64,000 nucleotides of DNA from Mycoplasmatota bacterium (lineage in GTDB: Bacteria > Bacillota_I > Bacilli_A > Izemoplasmatales > Hujiaoplasmataceae): contig JAEIOE010000002.1 in NCBI GenBank assembly GCA_016342455.1, positions 1 to 64,000 on the forward strand, written 5' to 3'. Of the stretch, positions 55,003 through 63,514 are shown piece after piece. The notes beneath the pieces are model-generated. The model worked only from the letters and a program-made list of their open reading frames with translations. It ran no database searches and was not told the DNA's origin. Each line of letters starts with the position of its first letter. Position 1 is the first letter of the stretch. A program made the position numbers and the translations under genes.

Positions 55003-56343
55003 TCATTTATTATTATTGCTTTCTAAAGATTCTTCAAGAGTATCAATTCTCTCAATTAGATATTTTAGTAATGTCTTAATGAAGCTCACACTCATACCTG
55101 TATTTTCACGCATTGATAAAAAGCCAGTATTAGTATCTAAATGTGGTCTGTTCTCAGGAATGCCTTTCCCTTTCCTAATAATTCTTTCCACAACATCAGG
55201 ATAGTCCTCGTTAAAGAATTTTGCTAATTCGTATTCTGTCTCAAACTTTGGTTTAACTCTATAACCAACAATTTCATGTGTAAAATTATCAAATTTTGTT
55301 ATTGGTTCTATCATTCCAGCTACTGAGTATAGTTCGGAAGATGTTTCTTTTCTATCAATCACTTTATCAATAAATAGCCAATTTCTTTTTTTATATTCCT
55401 CATAGATGTTAGATATCTTTATAATCTCTTCTATATCACCTACTCTTCTAAGTGTATTAGCATATATGGAATAACCGTTAGTGGTTAAAAGAGTTTTAGC
55501 TGAATTAACTTTGTCTATAAAGAGTATATTGTTCTTATCGAAATAATTGACTAATTGATCTGTAAGAATGATTTTTTCTTTAACTAGAAAACTGTGCATC
55601 TTAGTAAATAATTGATTTGTGTCGCTGTATGTATTTAACTTTAATTTAATATACAGATTTTCTAAAGACTCTGCGATATATTGATTTATATCTTTGCTGT
55701 ATCTCAATATTAACATTACATAAATCAAAGTATTAAAATGTTCTTTTGTTTTCTCTTCCATGTAACTAGCTATTTCAATAATCAACTTCAACTCGTCAAG
55801 ACTGTAATGTCTTAATTTAATTTTATCGAACTCCTTATCAAGATGAATCCAATCTTTCTTATATAAATTTTCAATGATTGTTTTTGCTATTTTTGTCTCA
55901 TAAACACTTATTATTCCATCAACAATAATATAGCCTTCATTATTAATATCAAACAATCTTCTTGAAAAACAGAAGGGTATATATTGTTTGTAATCACAAA
56001 TCATTACAGAATCTAAAAAAGTATTCCCTTTTTCGTCTTGATTATTAAGATCTATGTTTTTAAGAAATGATTCCATTAATTCTATGTCATCAAGTTCCAA
56101 AGCAATTTCATATTTAGTTTTAAACTTTTTTTTTGTTTTTTTACCAGAAAGTAATTCGTCAGTTGTTACACCAAAAATATTAGCTAACTTAGGAAATGTT
56201 AAAGTGTCTGGTAAACCCATACCACTTTCCCATTTGCTAATAGCTTTATCAGTAATATTTAGCATTTCGCCTAACTGTAATTGAGTTAGTTTTTTTTCTT
56301 CTCTCAAATTTTTAATAAACAAACCAATTTCATTATCGTTCAT
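55003..56343 (-). CDS. XRE-family regulator with long alpha-helical C-terminal domain
   Basis: The 446-residue protein has an HTH_3/XRE domain at residues 7-62 (IKNLREEKKLTQLQLGEML and NITDKAISKWESGMGLPD). A Lys-rich link and about 370 residues of mainly helical sequence follow, with a weak ankyrin/TPR-like rhythm (ELDDIELMESFLKNIDLNNQ). I do not recognise the sensor domain. The convergent position next to the defence genes and the divergent position to the polysaccharide locus leave its target open. AGGTGA provides the ribosome binding site. Confidence 0.8.
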   Translation of the reverse strand: MNDNEIGLFIKNLREEKKLTQLQLGEMLNITDKAISKWESGMGLPDTLTFPKLANIFGVTTDELLSGKKTKKKFKTKYEIALELDDIELMESFLKNIDLNNQDEKGNTFLDSVMICDYKQYIPFCFSRRLFDINNEGYIIVDGIISVYETKIAKTIIENLYKKDWIHLDKEFDKIKLRHYSLDELKLIIEIASYMEEKTKEHFNTLIYVMLILRYSKDINQYIAESLENLYIKLKLNTYSDTNQLFTKMHSFLVKEKIILTDQLVNYFDKNNILFIDKVNSAKTLLTTNGYSIYANTLRRVGDIEEIIKISNIYEEYKKRNWLFIDKVIDRKETSSELYSVAGMIEPITKFDNFTHEIVGYRVKPKFETEYELAKFFNEDYPDVVERIIRKGKGIPENRPHLDTNTGFLSMRENTGMSVSFIKTLLKYLIERIDTLEESLESNNNK

Positions 56344-56774
56344 TCAAATCACCTCTATAATTCACATTTTAGTACTTTTATTCAAAAATATCTACCTACT
56401 TTTGTTTTATTTATAGTTTTCTTATATATTACAATAAATATATTCAAGAATATATATCTACTTAACGTAGATAACAGATTGTGTTTTTATATAATTAGTA
56501 ACTTTATTTGTAAAATAATAAAAAACTTCTTGGTATATTCAGATTTTAGTTTTGAATGTCAAGAATAGTGATAATGAGATATTTACATAAAGAAAACAAA
56601 ACGAAAAATCATCACACGAATTTGACGTTTTTGCATATTTATAACAAATGAAATCATTTACATAAAATTATATTGAGAAAAACATTATAAACACTTGAAA
56701 TATTAGTTGAAATATGAAATAATATTAATGTTCGTATTACGAACAAACAAGTATTTCTTAGAAGGTGATTAAAC
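56344..56774. promoter_or_regulatory. Regulatory gap before the polysaccharide locus with two palindromes
   Basis: No gene is seen. ATCTAC-TTAAC-GTAGAT (56456-56472) is an inverted repeat, and a single ATCTAC occurs at 56390-56395 closer to the XRE start, so both may bind the XRE protein. GTTCGTA-T-TACGAAC (56730-56744) is a second, perfect palindrome just after a TTGAAA...TAATAT promoter-like pair (56695-56725). It would act as an operator for the small gene at 56775 and possibly the whole locus. Confidence 0.5.
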
Positions 56775-56957
56775 ATGCTGCGAAAATACCATTTATATTT
56801 AGACAAAGAAACAAAACAAATGGAAATACATGAAGACAAATGTAAAGAAAAAGATAAACGGTTACTTGATGGTAAAATCGTTCTTAAAAATGATTTAGGA
56901 TCTGCTAGTAACAAACAAGAAGTATATAAGAAATTTAGAAATGTTTTTCTTTTATAA
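56775..56957 (+). CDS. Small basic protein of unknown function at the head of the polysaccharide locus
   Basis: A 60-residue frame follows GAAGGTGA with good spacing. The product starts LRKYHLYLDKETKQMEIHED and has one Cys (residue 23) and a charged middle. The pattern LYLDKET...IHEDKC is vaguely like small proteins with a strand-strand-Cys start, but no family is assigned. Its own palindrome and promoter upstream support expression. Confidence 0.5.
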   Translation: MLRKYHLYLDKETKQMEIHEDKCKEKDKRLLDGKIVLKNDLGSASNKQEVYKKFRNVFLL

Positions 56958-57013
56958 GTAATAAACTTACCAGATTGTTGTGAATAGAATATATTATTAT
57001 AGGAGTATCGTAA

Positions 57014-57634
57014 ATGCCATTAAATAATCCATTTTTAAAAGCAACCCCATTATATAAAGAATATGCAATATTAGAATTACTATCTAAGGATTCTAATATA
57101 ACTCAAAGAGCCATAGCGAAACAACTAGACTCTTCTTTATCTATGATTAACCAATATTTAGAAGAATATGAAATAAAAAAACTATTAAAACGAGAATATA
57201 TTACATCTAAACAAGTAGCTTATAAAATAACTAAAATTGGTATTACAAGACTAAGAGAATTAAATATTATTTATCTTGAAACTATTAGAAGTATATATTT
57301 AGATGCAAAAAAAGACGTTATGCATTTATTGAAACAGATTATTAAACCGGAGATGAAGAATATTATAATGTATGGAGCTGGAGAAGTGGCTGAATTAACA
57401 CTTATGGCTATACTTGAAGAACAAGAGCTTCCTTTTAATATTGTAGCTATAATAGATGACGATGCAGACAAACAAAATAATTCTATCTTAACTGTACCAA
57501 TTATTTCAAGAGAATCATTATCCGATTTTGAATATGATGCAATATTAATATCAAGTTATTCACATAAAGAGGAGATAAACAAAAAATTAGTAAATACAAA
57601 AATTTTAGAAAAAAATATAATAGAATATTTTTAG
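57014..57634 (+). CDS. Winged-helix regulator with Rossmann-type sugar-nucleotide-binding-like domain
   Basis: The 206-residue protein has an N-terminal winged helix (residues 15-80: NITQRAIAKQLDSSLSMINQ). A Rossmann-like domain (about 112-205) reads NIIMYGAGEVAEL, NIVAIIDDD and VPIISRESL, as in the N-terminal domains of PglD and of CapD/PglF-type dehydratases. Such a domain may sense a nucleotide sugar or NAD. It stands first in the run of biosynthesis genes, 12 bases before the aminotransferase gene, so it probably controls the locus. AGGAG precedes the ATG. Confidence 0.75.
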   Translation: MPLNNPFLKATPLYKEYAILELLSKDSNITQRAIAKQLDSSLSMINQYLEEYEIKKLLKREYITSKQVAYKITKIGITRLRELNIIYLETIRSIYLDAKKDVMHLLKQIIKPEMKNIIMYGAGEVAELTLMAILEEQELPFNIVAIIDDDADKQNNSILTVPIISRESLSDFEYDAILISSYSHKEEINKKLVNTKILEKNIIEYF

Positions 57635-57646
57635 TAGGAGAGAATA

Positions 57647-58843
57647 ATGAAGAAAATACCATTTTCACCACCAGATATCAGTCAAAAAGAGATAGATTAT
57701 GTTGTAGATACTCTTAAAAGTGGATGGATAACAACTGGACCTAAAACCAAATTATTAGAAAAAAAACTATCTTTGTATTGCAATACAAGTAAAACTGTAT
57801 GTCTTAACAGTGCAACATCTGCACTCGAATTAACTCTAAGGATATTGGGTATAGGCCCAGGCGATGAAGTTATAACTTCTGCTTATACTTATACTGCTAG
57901 TGTATCTGTAATTGAGCATGTAGGTGCTAAAATAGTTCTGGTTGATATACAAAACGAGCATCATGAAATGGATTATGAAAAACTAGAAGACGCAATTACA
58001 GATAAAACTAAAGCAATTATTCCTGTAGATTTAGGAGGTGTAATGTGTGATTACAATAGGATATTTGATATTGTAAAAAGAAAAAAAAGTCTATTCTTAG
58101 CTAAAAATGAAATTCAAAAAGCATTTGGAAAAGTAATTGTTCTAGCGGATGCAGCACATTCTCTTGGAGCTTCATATAATGGATTTAAAAGTGGTGAAGT
58201 GGCTGACTTTACTTGTTTTTCATTTCATGCTGTTAAAAACTTAACAACCGCAGAAGGTGGAGCGGTTACGTGGAAAAATATTAATGGAATAGATAACGAT
58301 TATATTTATAGAGAATTTCAATTACTATCACTACATGGTCAAAGCAAAGATGCACTATCTAAATCGGAAATTGGTTCTTGGGAATATGATATTATATATC
58401 CTGGCTACAAGGCGAATATGACAGACATTCAAGCAGCTTTAGGGTTAGCTCAACTTGAAAGATATGAAGAAATGATTGAAAGAAGAAAACAAATTATTAA
58501 CATATATAATGAATCACTAGATGGTTTAGGTGTTAAATATCTTAACCATAGTTATTCAAGTGGGCATCTATATATACTTAGAATTGATAATATAAATTCT
58601 AATCAAAGAGATAGCATTATTAAAAAACTTGCAAAAAAAGGAATTTCAACTAATGTTCATTATAAACCTATTCCAATGATGACTGCTTACAAAAATCTTG
58701 GATTTAAAATTAATGACTATCCTAACACATATAAATATTTTGAAAATGAAATTACTTTACCTCTTTATAGTATATTACCTTTAGAAGATGCAAAATATCT
58801 AATTTCTGAAGTTGTAAATCTTATTAGAGGTTTATATGTATAG
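57647..58843 (+). CDS. DegT/DnrJ/EryC1/StrS-family sugar aminotransferase
   Basis: The 398-residue protein begins IPFSPPDISQKEIDYVVDTL and carries the family pattern: SATSALELTLRI, GDEVITSAYTYTA, ADAAHSLGA and the PLP lysine in SFHAVKNLTTAEGG. These enzymes transfer an amino group from glutamate to a nucleotide-linked keto-sugar. With a sugar transferase and a GNAT acetyltransferase directly downstream, it fits synthesis of an N-acetylated 4-amino-4,6-dideoxy sugar as the first unit. Its end overlaps the next gene by 8 bases. Confidence 0.92.
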   Translation: MKKIPFSPPDISQKEIDYVVDTLKSGWITTGPKTKLLEKKLSLYCNTSKTVCLNSATSALELTLRILGIGPGDEVITSAYTYTASVSVIEHVGAKIVLVDIQNEHHEMDYEKLEDAITDKTKAIIPVDLGGVMCDYNRIFDIVKRKKSLFLAKNEIQKAFGKVIVLADAAHSLGASYNGFKSGEVADFTCFSFHAVKNLTTAEGGAVTWKNINGIDNDYIYREFQLLSLHGQSKDALSKSEIGSWEYDIIYPGYKANMTDIQAALGLAQLERYEEMIERRKQIINIYNESLDGLGVKYLNHSYSSGHLYILRIDNINSNQRDSIIKKLAKKGISTNVHYKPIPMMTAYKNLGFKINDYPNTYKYFENEITLPLYSILPLEDAKYLISEVVNLIRGLYV

Positions 58844-59432
58844 AAAATTTATAAAAAGAATCTTAGATTTGCTGATATCGTTATTTATCCTGCCGTTTTT
58901 TATTCTAATATTGATATTATTCTCTCTAATAATTTATATTGATGATAAAGGTCCGATATTTTATAATTCTAGTAGATTGGGTAAAAATGGAAAGGTTTTT
59001 AAAATGTACAAATTACGATCTATGAAAGTACATGCTCCGGATATAAGGAATAAAGATGGGTCGACTTACAATTCTAAAGATGATCCGAGATTGACAAAAA
59101 TTGGTAAGTTTATACGTAAAACAAGTATAGATGAGATTCCACAAGTATTAAATATCATAATAGGTAATATGAGTTTTGTAGGACCAAGACCTGATTTGCC
59201 TGAGCATAAAAATTTATATGATGGTAATGAAAATAGAAAATTAGAAATAAAACCTGGTGTGACAGGGTATAATCAAGCCTATTATAGAAATACTATTGAA
59301 TGGAAAAAAAGAATAAAAAATGATATTTATTATATAGATAATATCTCTTTTATATTTGATGTTAAAATTGTTTTAAAAACGATAAAAGTAATACTTCTCA
59401 GAAAGAATGTATATATAGACAAGGAAGAATAA
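58836..59432 (+). CDS. Initiating sugar-phosphate transferase (PglC/WcaJ family)
   Basis: The 198-residue protein has one N-terminal membrane/re-entrant helix (LLISLFILPFFILILILFSL). The monotopic transferase motifs follow: GPIFYNSSRLGKNGKVFKMYKLRSM, DPRLTKIGKFIRKTSIDEIPQ in two parts, SFVGPRPDLP and KPGVTGYNQ. It moves a sugar phosphate onto undecaprenyl phosphate at the membrane and starts repeat-unit assembly. The short, PglC-like length without the WbaP N-terminal membrane domain is normal for this subfamily. Confidence 0.92.
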   Translation: MYRKFIKRILDLLISLFILPFFILILILFSLIIYIDDKGPIFYNSSRLGKNGKVFKMYKLRSMKVHAPDIRNKDGSTYNSKDDPRLTKIGKFIRKTSIDEIPQVLNIIIGNMSFVGPRPDLPEHKNLYDGNENRKLEIKPGVTGYNQAYYRNTIEWKKRIKNDIYYIDNISFIFDVKIVLKTIKVILLRKNVYIDKEE

Positions 59433-59435
59433 AAA

Positions 59436-60155
59436 ATGGAGAATAAATTCGAAATATCTAAGAATTATTGGGATGAAGAATTACTAAAAATATCTTGCTG
59501 TAGAATTACTATAAAAGGAGATTTAGATTTAAAGGATATTAAAGAGATATCTCAAGATATAATAAAATATGATTTTATTACTGTAGTGAATAAAAAACTA
59601 ACAATTCAAAATTCAGTTATATTATCTACTATAATCGGGATATATTTAGCGGATGTAAATATAAAATACGAATGTAAAAATCCTACAAGCAACAAAAAAA
59701 TCCTCGATTATAAAAAAATTGTTTTATCTAAAGATTCCAATTTAATAAGTCAAGTAAAAAGTATTTCAAATTTTGAAGATTCGCGGTTTATTAATGATTA
59801 CAGATTAAATGCTTTAGGCGGTATCAAAGTGTATGATAAGTGGATTGACACTGCTGTGAATGATGACAGAAAGTTTGCTATCTATCTAAATGATAATAAT
59901 GAAGTTGAAGGGTACATATTGTTTAAAGAAAATATTAACTCTATAATTATTGAACTTATAAACGTGAGTCATAGTATACAAAATAGAGGTATAGGGAAAA
60001 AACTTATCAACTATTTATATTATATTGCAGAAAAAGATAATAAATCAGTTATTGTTGGAACACAATTGACTAATAAAATCGCAAATAATTTTTACAGGAA
60101 AATGGGATTTATACAAACGGATGTAAGTTACATATATCATAAATGGAATATTTAG
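59436..60155 (+). CDS. GNAT N-acetyltransferase, probably acting on an amino sugar
   Basis: The 239-residue protein has an unassigned N-terminal part (1-115) and a C-terminal GNAT domain with the acetyl-CoA loop QNRGIGKKL (about 183-191) and the final NFYRKMGF motif. The two-part layout is reminiscent of WecD-type amino-sugar acetyltransferases. Lying after the aminotransferase and sugar transferase genes, it probably N-acetylates the amino sugar made there. Substrate is inferred from context. Confidence 0.8.
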   Translation: MENKFEISKNYWDEELLKISCCRITIKGDLDLKDIKEISQDIIKYDFITVVNKKLTIQNSVILSTIIGIYLADVNIKYECKNPTSNKKILDYKKIVLSKDSNLISQVKSISNFEDSRFINDYRLNALGGIKVYDKWIDTAVNDDRKFAIYLNDNNEVEGYILFKENINSIIIELINVSHSIQNRGIGKKLINYLYYIAEKDNKSVIVGTQLTNKIANNFYRKMGFIQTDVSYIYHKWNI

Positions 60156-60165
60156 GAGAATCATT

Positions 60166-61389
60166 ATGAATATAATATATTTATCGACCTCTTTTCCAAA
60201 ACCAGATAAGGGAGAAACCATATATACTGATTTGGCTCATGAATTAAAAAAAAGAGGACACAGTGTAATAGTTGTGGTTGCAGATCAAAAAAAGAATTTG
60301 AAAACGAATTCTTTTGAAGAAGAAAACGGAATACGTGTTTTAAGAATTGCTTGTATGAATTTTTATGATGTAAACAAAATAAAAAAAGCGATTTCATTTA
60401 TGTTTATGCCTAAATACATAAAAAAAGGTATAAAAAAATATTTAAAAGGCTATGAGTTTGATTTTGTTTTACATGAGTCACCACCAGTTTCGAATTTTTC
60501 AATTGTAAGATGGATTAAGAAAACTTTTAACTGCCTTAATTTTTTGATGTTAAAAGACATTTTTCCTCAAAATGCTGTTGATCTACAATTGTTTTCAAAA
60601 AGATCGATATTTTACCACTATTATAGATATTTGGAAGTTAAGATGTATAGACTATCTGATAAGATTGGTGTAATGTCTAAAGGTAATTTGGAATATATTC
60701 TAAAACACAATAAAATAGATCAGTTATCCAAAAAAACCAGTGTGTTTCCTAACACAATAAGAGTCAATCCAAGTGTATCAACAAACAAAGAATTCTGTAG
60801 GAAAAGTCAGAATATACCCGAAGATTCTCTAGTTCTTGTTTTCGGTGGCAATATGGGATTACCTCAATATATTGAGTTGCTAATTTATGCGTTAGAATAT
60901 TTTAGAGATAATGAAAAGGTTTATTTTATATTAATTGGTAGGGGAACAGAAAGAACCAAAATTAAAGATTTAATTGAAAATAAGAGTATAAGCAATATTA
61001 AATTATTGCAAAATCTATCTCGAAGTGATTATGAAAACTATGTTTTAATTTCCGATTTAGGTATCATAACACTAAATCCAAAATTTACAATACCAAATTA
61101 CCCATCCCGAATTTTGTCATATTTTAGGCATTCATTACCAGTCTTGGCAGCTACAGATATTAATACTGACATTAAAGAATTGATTATAGATAATGATTTA
61201 GGATATTGGGTACATTCAGCACACAAAAAAGAATTTGTCAAACAAATTGAAAAACTTATTTATGATAAAAGCGGTTTAAAAGAAAAAGGTATGAATGCTA
61301 ACAGATATTTAAAAGAAAAATTTAGTGTTAGTATATCTGTTGATTTTTTAGAAAAATACTATTTAGAAAGAGCTGATAAAAATGTTTAA
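60166..61389 (+). CDS. Glycosyltransferase family 4 enzyme (WbuB-like)
   Basis: The 407-residue protein has a GT-B fold: N-terminal IIYLSTSFPKPDKGETIYTD and LAHELKKRGHSVIVV, middle VFGGNMGLPQYIELL (about 223-237), then LSRSDYENYVLISDLGIITL and IPNYPSRILSYFRHSLPVLA in the donor-binding half. The residues match WbuB-like transferases that often add FucNAc in loci with FnlABC. It acts on the cytosolic face of the membrane. Its end overlaps the next start by 8 bases. Confidence 0.88.
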   Translation: MNIIYLSTSFPKPDKGETIYTDLAHELKKRGHSVIVVVADQKKNLKTNSFEEENGIRVLRIACMNFYDVNKIKKAISFMFMPKYIKKGIKKYLKGYEFDFVLHESPPVSNFSIVRWIKKTFNCLNFLMLKDIFPQNAVDLQLFSKRSIFYHYYRYLEVKMYRLSDKIGVMSKGNLEYILKHNKIDQLSKKTSVFPNTIRVNPSVSTNKEFCRKSQNIPEDSLVLVFGGNMGLPQYIELLIYALEYFRDNEKVYFILIGRGTERTKIKDLIENKSISNIKLLQNLSRSDYENYVLISDLGIITLNPKFTIPNYPSRILSYFRHSLPVLAATDINTDIKELIIDNDLGYWVHSAHKKEFVKQIEKLIYDKSGLKEKGMNANRYLKEKFSVSISVDFLEKYYLERADKNV

Positions 61390-62398
61390 AAACAAAACTT
61401 TATTAATTACAGGCGGTACTGGTTCTTTTGGAAATGCAGTAATGAAAAGATTTCTAAATACGGAAATAAAAGAAATTAGAATTTTTTCAAGAGACGAAAA
61501 AAAACAAGATGATATGAGAAAATTATATAATAATGATAAATTAAAGTTTTATATAGGTGATGTTCGAGATATTTCATCATTGAAAAACGTCATGTATGGT
61601 GTAGATTTTATATTTCATGCTGCCGCACTAAAGCAAGTCCCCTCTTGTGAGTTTTTCCCATTGCAGGCAGTGAAAACTAACGTTCTAGGAACAGATAATG
61701 TTCTAACTGCAGCGATTGACGCCGGCGTGAAGAAGGTTATATGTTTATCTACAGATAAAGCAGCTTATCCAATCAATGCAATGGGGATATCGAAAGCTAT
61801 GATGGAAAAAGTTTTTGTTGCTAAAGCAAAGACAGTAGACCCAAATAGAACATTAATTTGTGGTACAAGATATGGAAATGTTATGGCATCAAGAGGCTCA
61901 GTTATTCCTTTATTTGTTAGTCAACTTAAAGAGGGAAAACCGCTTACTGTTACGAATCCGGAAATGACAAGGTTTCTAATGAGCTTAGAAGAGGCGGTAG
62001 AACTTGTTTTGTTTGCATTTCAAAATGCGGAAGCAGGAGATATCATGGTTCAAAAAGCACCAGCTTCAACAATAGGGGATTTAGCACAAGCGTTAAAAGA
62101 ACTATTTGATGTTGATAATGAAATAAAAATAATAGGGACTAGACATGGTGAAAAAGTATATGAGACTTTATTAACTAAAGAAGAATATCTTGTAGCTAAA
62201 GACATGGGGGGATTCTATAGAGTTCCTGCAGATAAAAGAGACTTAAATTATGATAAATATTTTGTCGAGGGAGATAAAGAACTATCAACTGATGGGGAGT
62301 ACAATTCTCATAATACAAAAAGATTGTCTGTTGAAGAAATTAAAGAAAAATTACTTGAACTAGATTATGTAAGAAAAGAATTAGAAAGTTGGAAGTAA
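61382..62398 (+). CDS. fnlA: UDP-GlcNAc 4,6-dehydratase/5-epimerase, FnlA/CapE type
   Basis: The 338-residue SDR enzyme has the NAD loop TGGTGSFGNAV near residue 11, AAALKQVPSCEFFP near 79, and KAMMEKVFVA near 137 in place of the usual YxxxK; NVMASRGSVIPLF is also typical of the inverting FnlA/CapE group. It is the first step from UDP-GlcNAc towards UDP-L-FucNAc. The next two genes encode the other two steps. Confidence 0.92.
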   Translation: MFKNKTLLITGGTGSFGNAVMKRFLNTEIKEIRIFSRDEKKQDDMRKLYNNDKLKFYIGDVRDISSLKNVMYGVDFIFHAAALKQVPSCEFFPLQAVKTNVLGTDNVLTAAIDAGVKKVICLSTDKAAYPINAMGISKAMMEKVFVAKAKTVDPNRTLICGTRYGNVMASRGSVIPLFVSQLKEGKPLTVTNPEMTRFLMSLEEAVELVLFAFQNAEAGDIMVQKAPASTIGDLAQALKELFDVDNEIKIIGTRHGEKVYETLLTKEEYLVAKDMGGFYRVPADKRDLNYDKYFVEGDKELSTDGEYNSHNTKRLSVEEIKEKLLELDYVRKELESWK

Positions 62399-62399
62399 T

Positions 62400-63512
62400 A
62401 TGAATATATTAGTTACAGGAGCAAAAGGGTTTATTGGTAAAAACGTAATTGCTGAATTTAGTAAATTAGATAATTATTTCTTGTTTGAATATGATTTAGA
62501 AAATAATATTGATGAGTTACAAAAATTTATAAATGATTCTGATTTTATTATTCACCTTGCGGGAGTAAATAGACCTAAAGATTCAAAAGAGTTCTTAGAA
62601 GGAAATCTTGGGTTTACAGATCAAGTAATTGAATGTGTTAAGAATACGGAAAGGAATATACCAGTTCTTATGACATCAAGTATTCAAGCAACTAAGAATA
62701 ATGATTATGGAAAAAGTAAGAAGGCTGCTGAAGACGCATTGCTTGCTTTTAATAAAGAAACAGGCAACAAAATCTTTGTATACAGATTACCCAATGTATT
62801 TGGTAAATGGTGTAAGCCTAATTATAATTCTGCAGTAGCTACATTTTGTTATAATATTACGCATAACTTACCTATTCAAGTCAATAACCCTGGTTATTTA
62901 TTACCATTAGTATATATAGATGACATATTAGAAGAAATTAGTAATGCAATTAATAATGAATCTAATCTTAAAGAGGATGGTTTCTGTTATGTTCCAGTAA
63001 CAAATCAAATTAGACTTCAAGATTTAGCGGATATGTTATATAGATTTAAAGAGAATAGAAATGATAAAATGGTTCCTTTAATGAGTAATGATTTAGAAAA
63101 GAAGATGTATTCAACTTTTATTAGCTATTACGATCCAAAGGAATTTTCATATGAATTAAAGATGAATGTTGACCATAGGGGTTCTTTTACAGAATTCTTA
63201 AAAACTGTAGATTATGGTCAAGTTTCAGTAAATATATCAAAACCAGGTATAACTAAGGGTAATCATTGGCATCATACAAAAAATGAAAAGTTTCTAGTTG
63301 TATACGGACAAGCATCGATTAAATTTAGAAAAATTGATGAAGAAAAAGTATACGAGTATATAACAGCAGGAGATAAACTTGAAGTTGTAGATATTCCACC
63401 AGGATATACACATAATATAACAACAATTAGTGAAACTGATTCAGTAACTATTATGTGGGCTAATGAGTTGTTTGATAAAGATAATCCTGATACATTTTAT
63501 TTGGAGGTATAA
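62400..63512 (+). CDS. fnlB: FnlB/CapF-type reductase with C-terminal cupin domain
   Basis: The 370-residue protein joins an SDR domain (1-245: NILVTGAKGFIGKNVI, HLAGVNRP, YGKSKKAAED, VYRLPNVFGKWCKPNYNSAV) and a cupin domain (about 255-370: GITKGNHWHHTKNEKFLVV and VDIPPGYTHNI). This is the CapF architecture, in which the two domains epimerise at C-3 and reduce at C-4 the FnlA product to UDP-2-acetamido-2,6-dideoxy-L-talose. It starts 1 base after fnlA. Confidence 0.94.
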   Translation: MNILVTGAKGFIGKNVIAEFSKLDNYFLFEYDLENNIDELQKFINDSDFIIHLAGVNRPKDSKEFLEGNLGFTDQVIECVKNTERNIPVLMTSSIQATKNNDYGKSKKAAEDALLAFNKETGNKIFVYRLPNVFGKWCKPNYNSAVATFCYNITHNLPIQVNNPGYLLPLVYIDDILEEISNAINNESNLKEDGFCYVPVTNQIRLQDLADMLYRFKENRNDKMVPLMSNDLEKKMYSTFISYYDPKEFSYELKMNVDHRGSFTEFLKTVDYGQVSVNISKPGITKGNHWHHTKNEKFLVVYGQASIKFRKIDEEKVYEYITAGDKLEVVDIPPGYTHNITTISETDSVTIMWANELFDKDNPDTFYLEV

Positions 63513-63514
63513 TT

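Noticed and set aside
56730..56744. LexA/SOS box.
   Set aside because: The half-sites are GTTCG...CGAAC, the reverse order of the Gram-positive LexA box (CGAAC...GTTCG).
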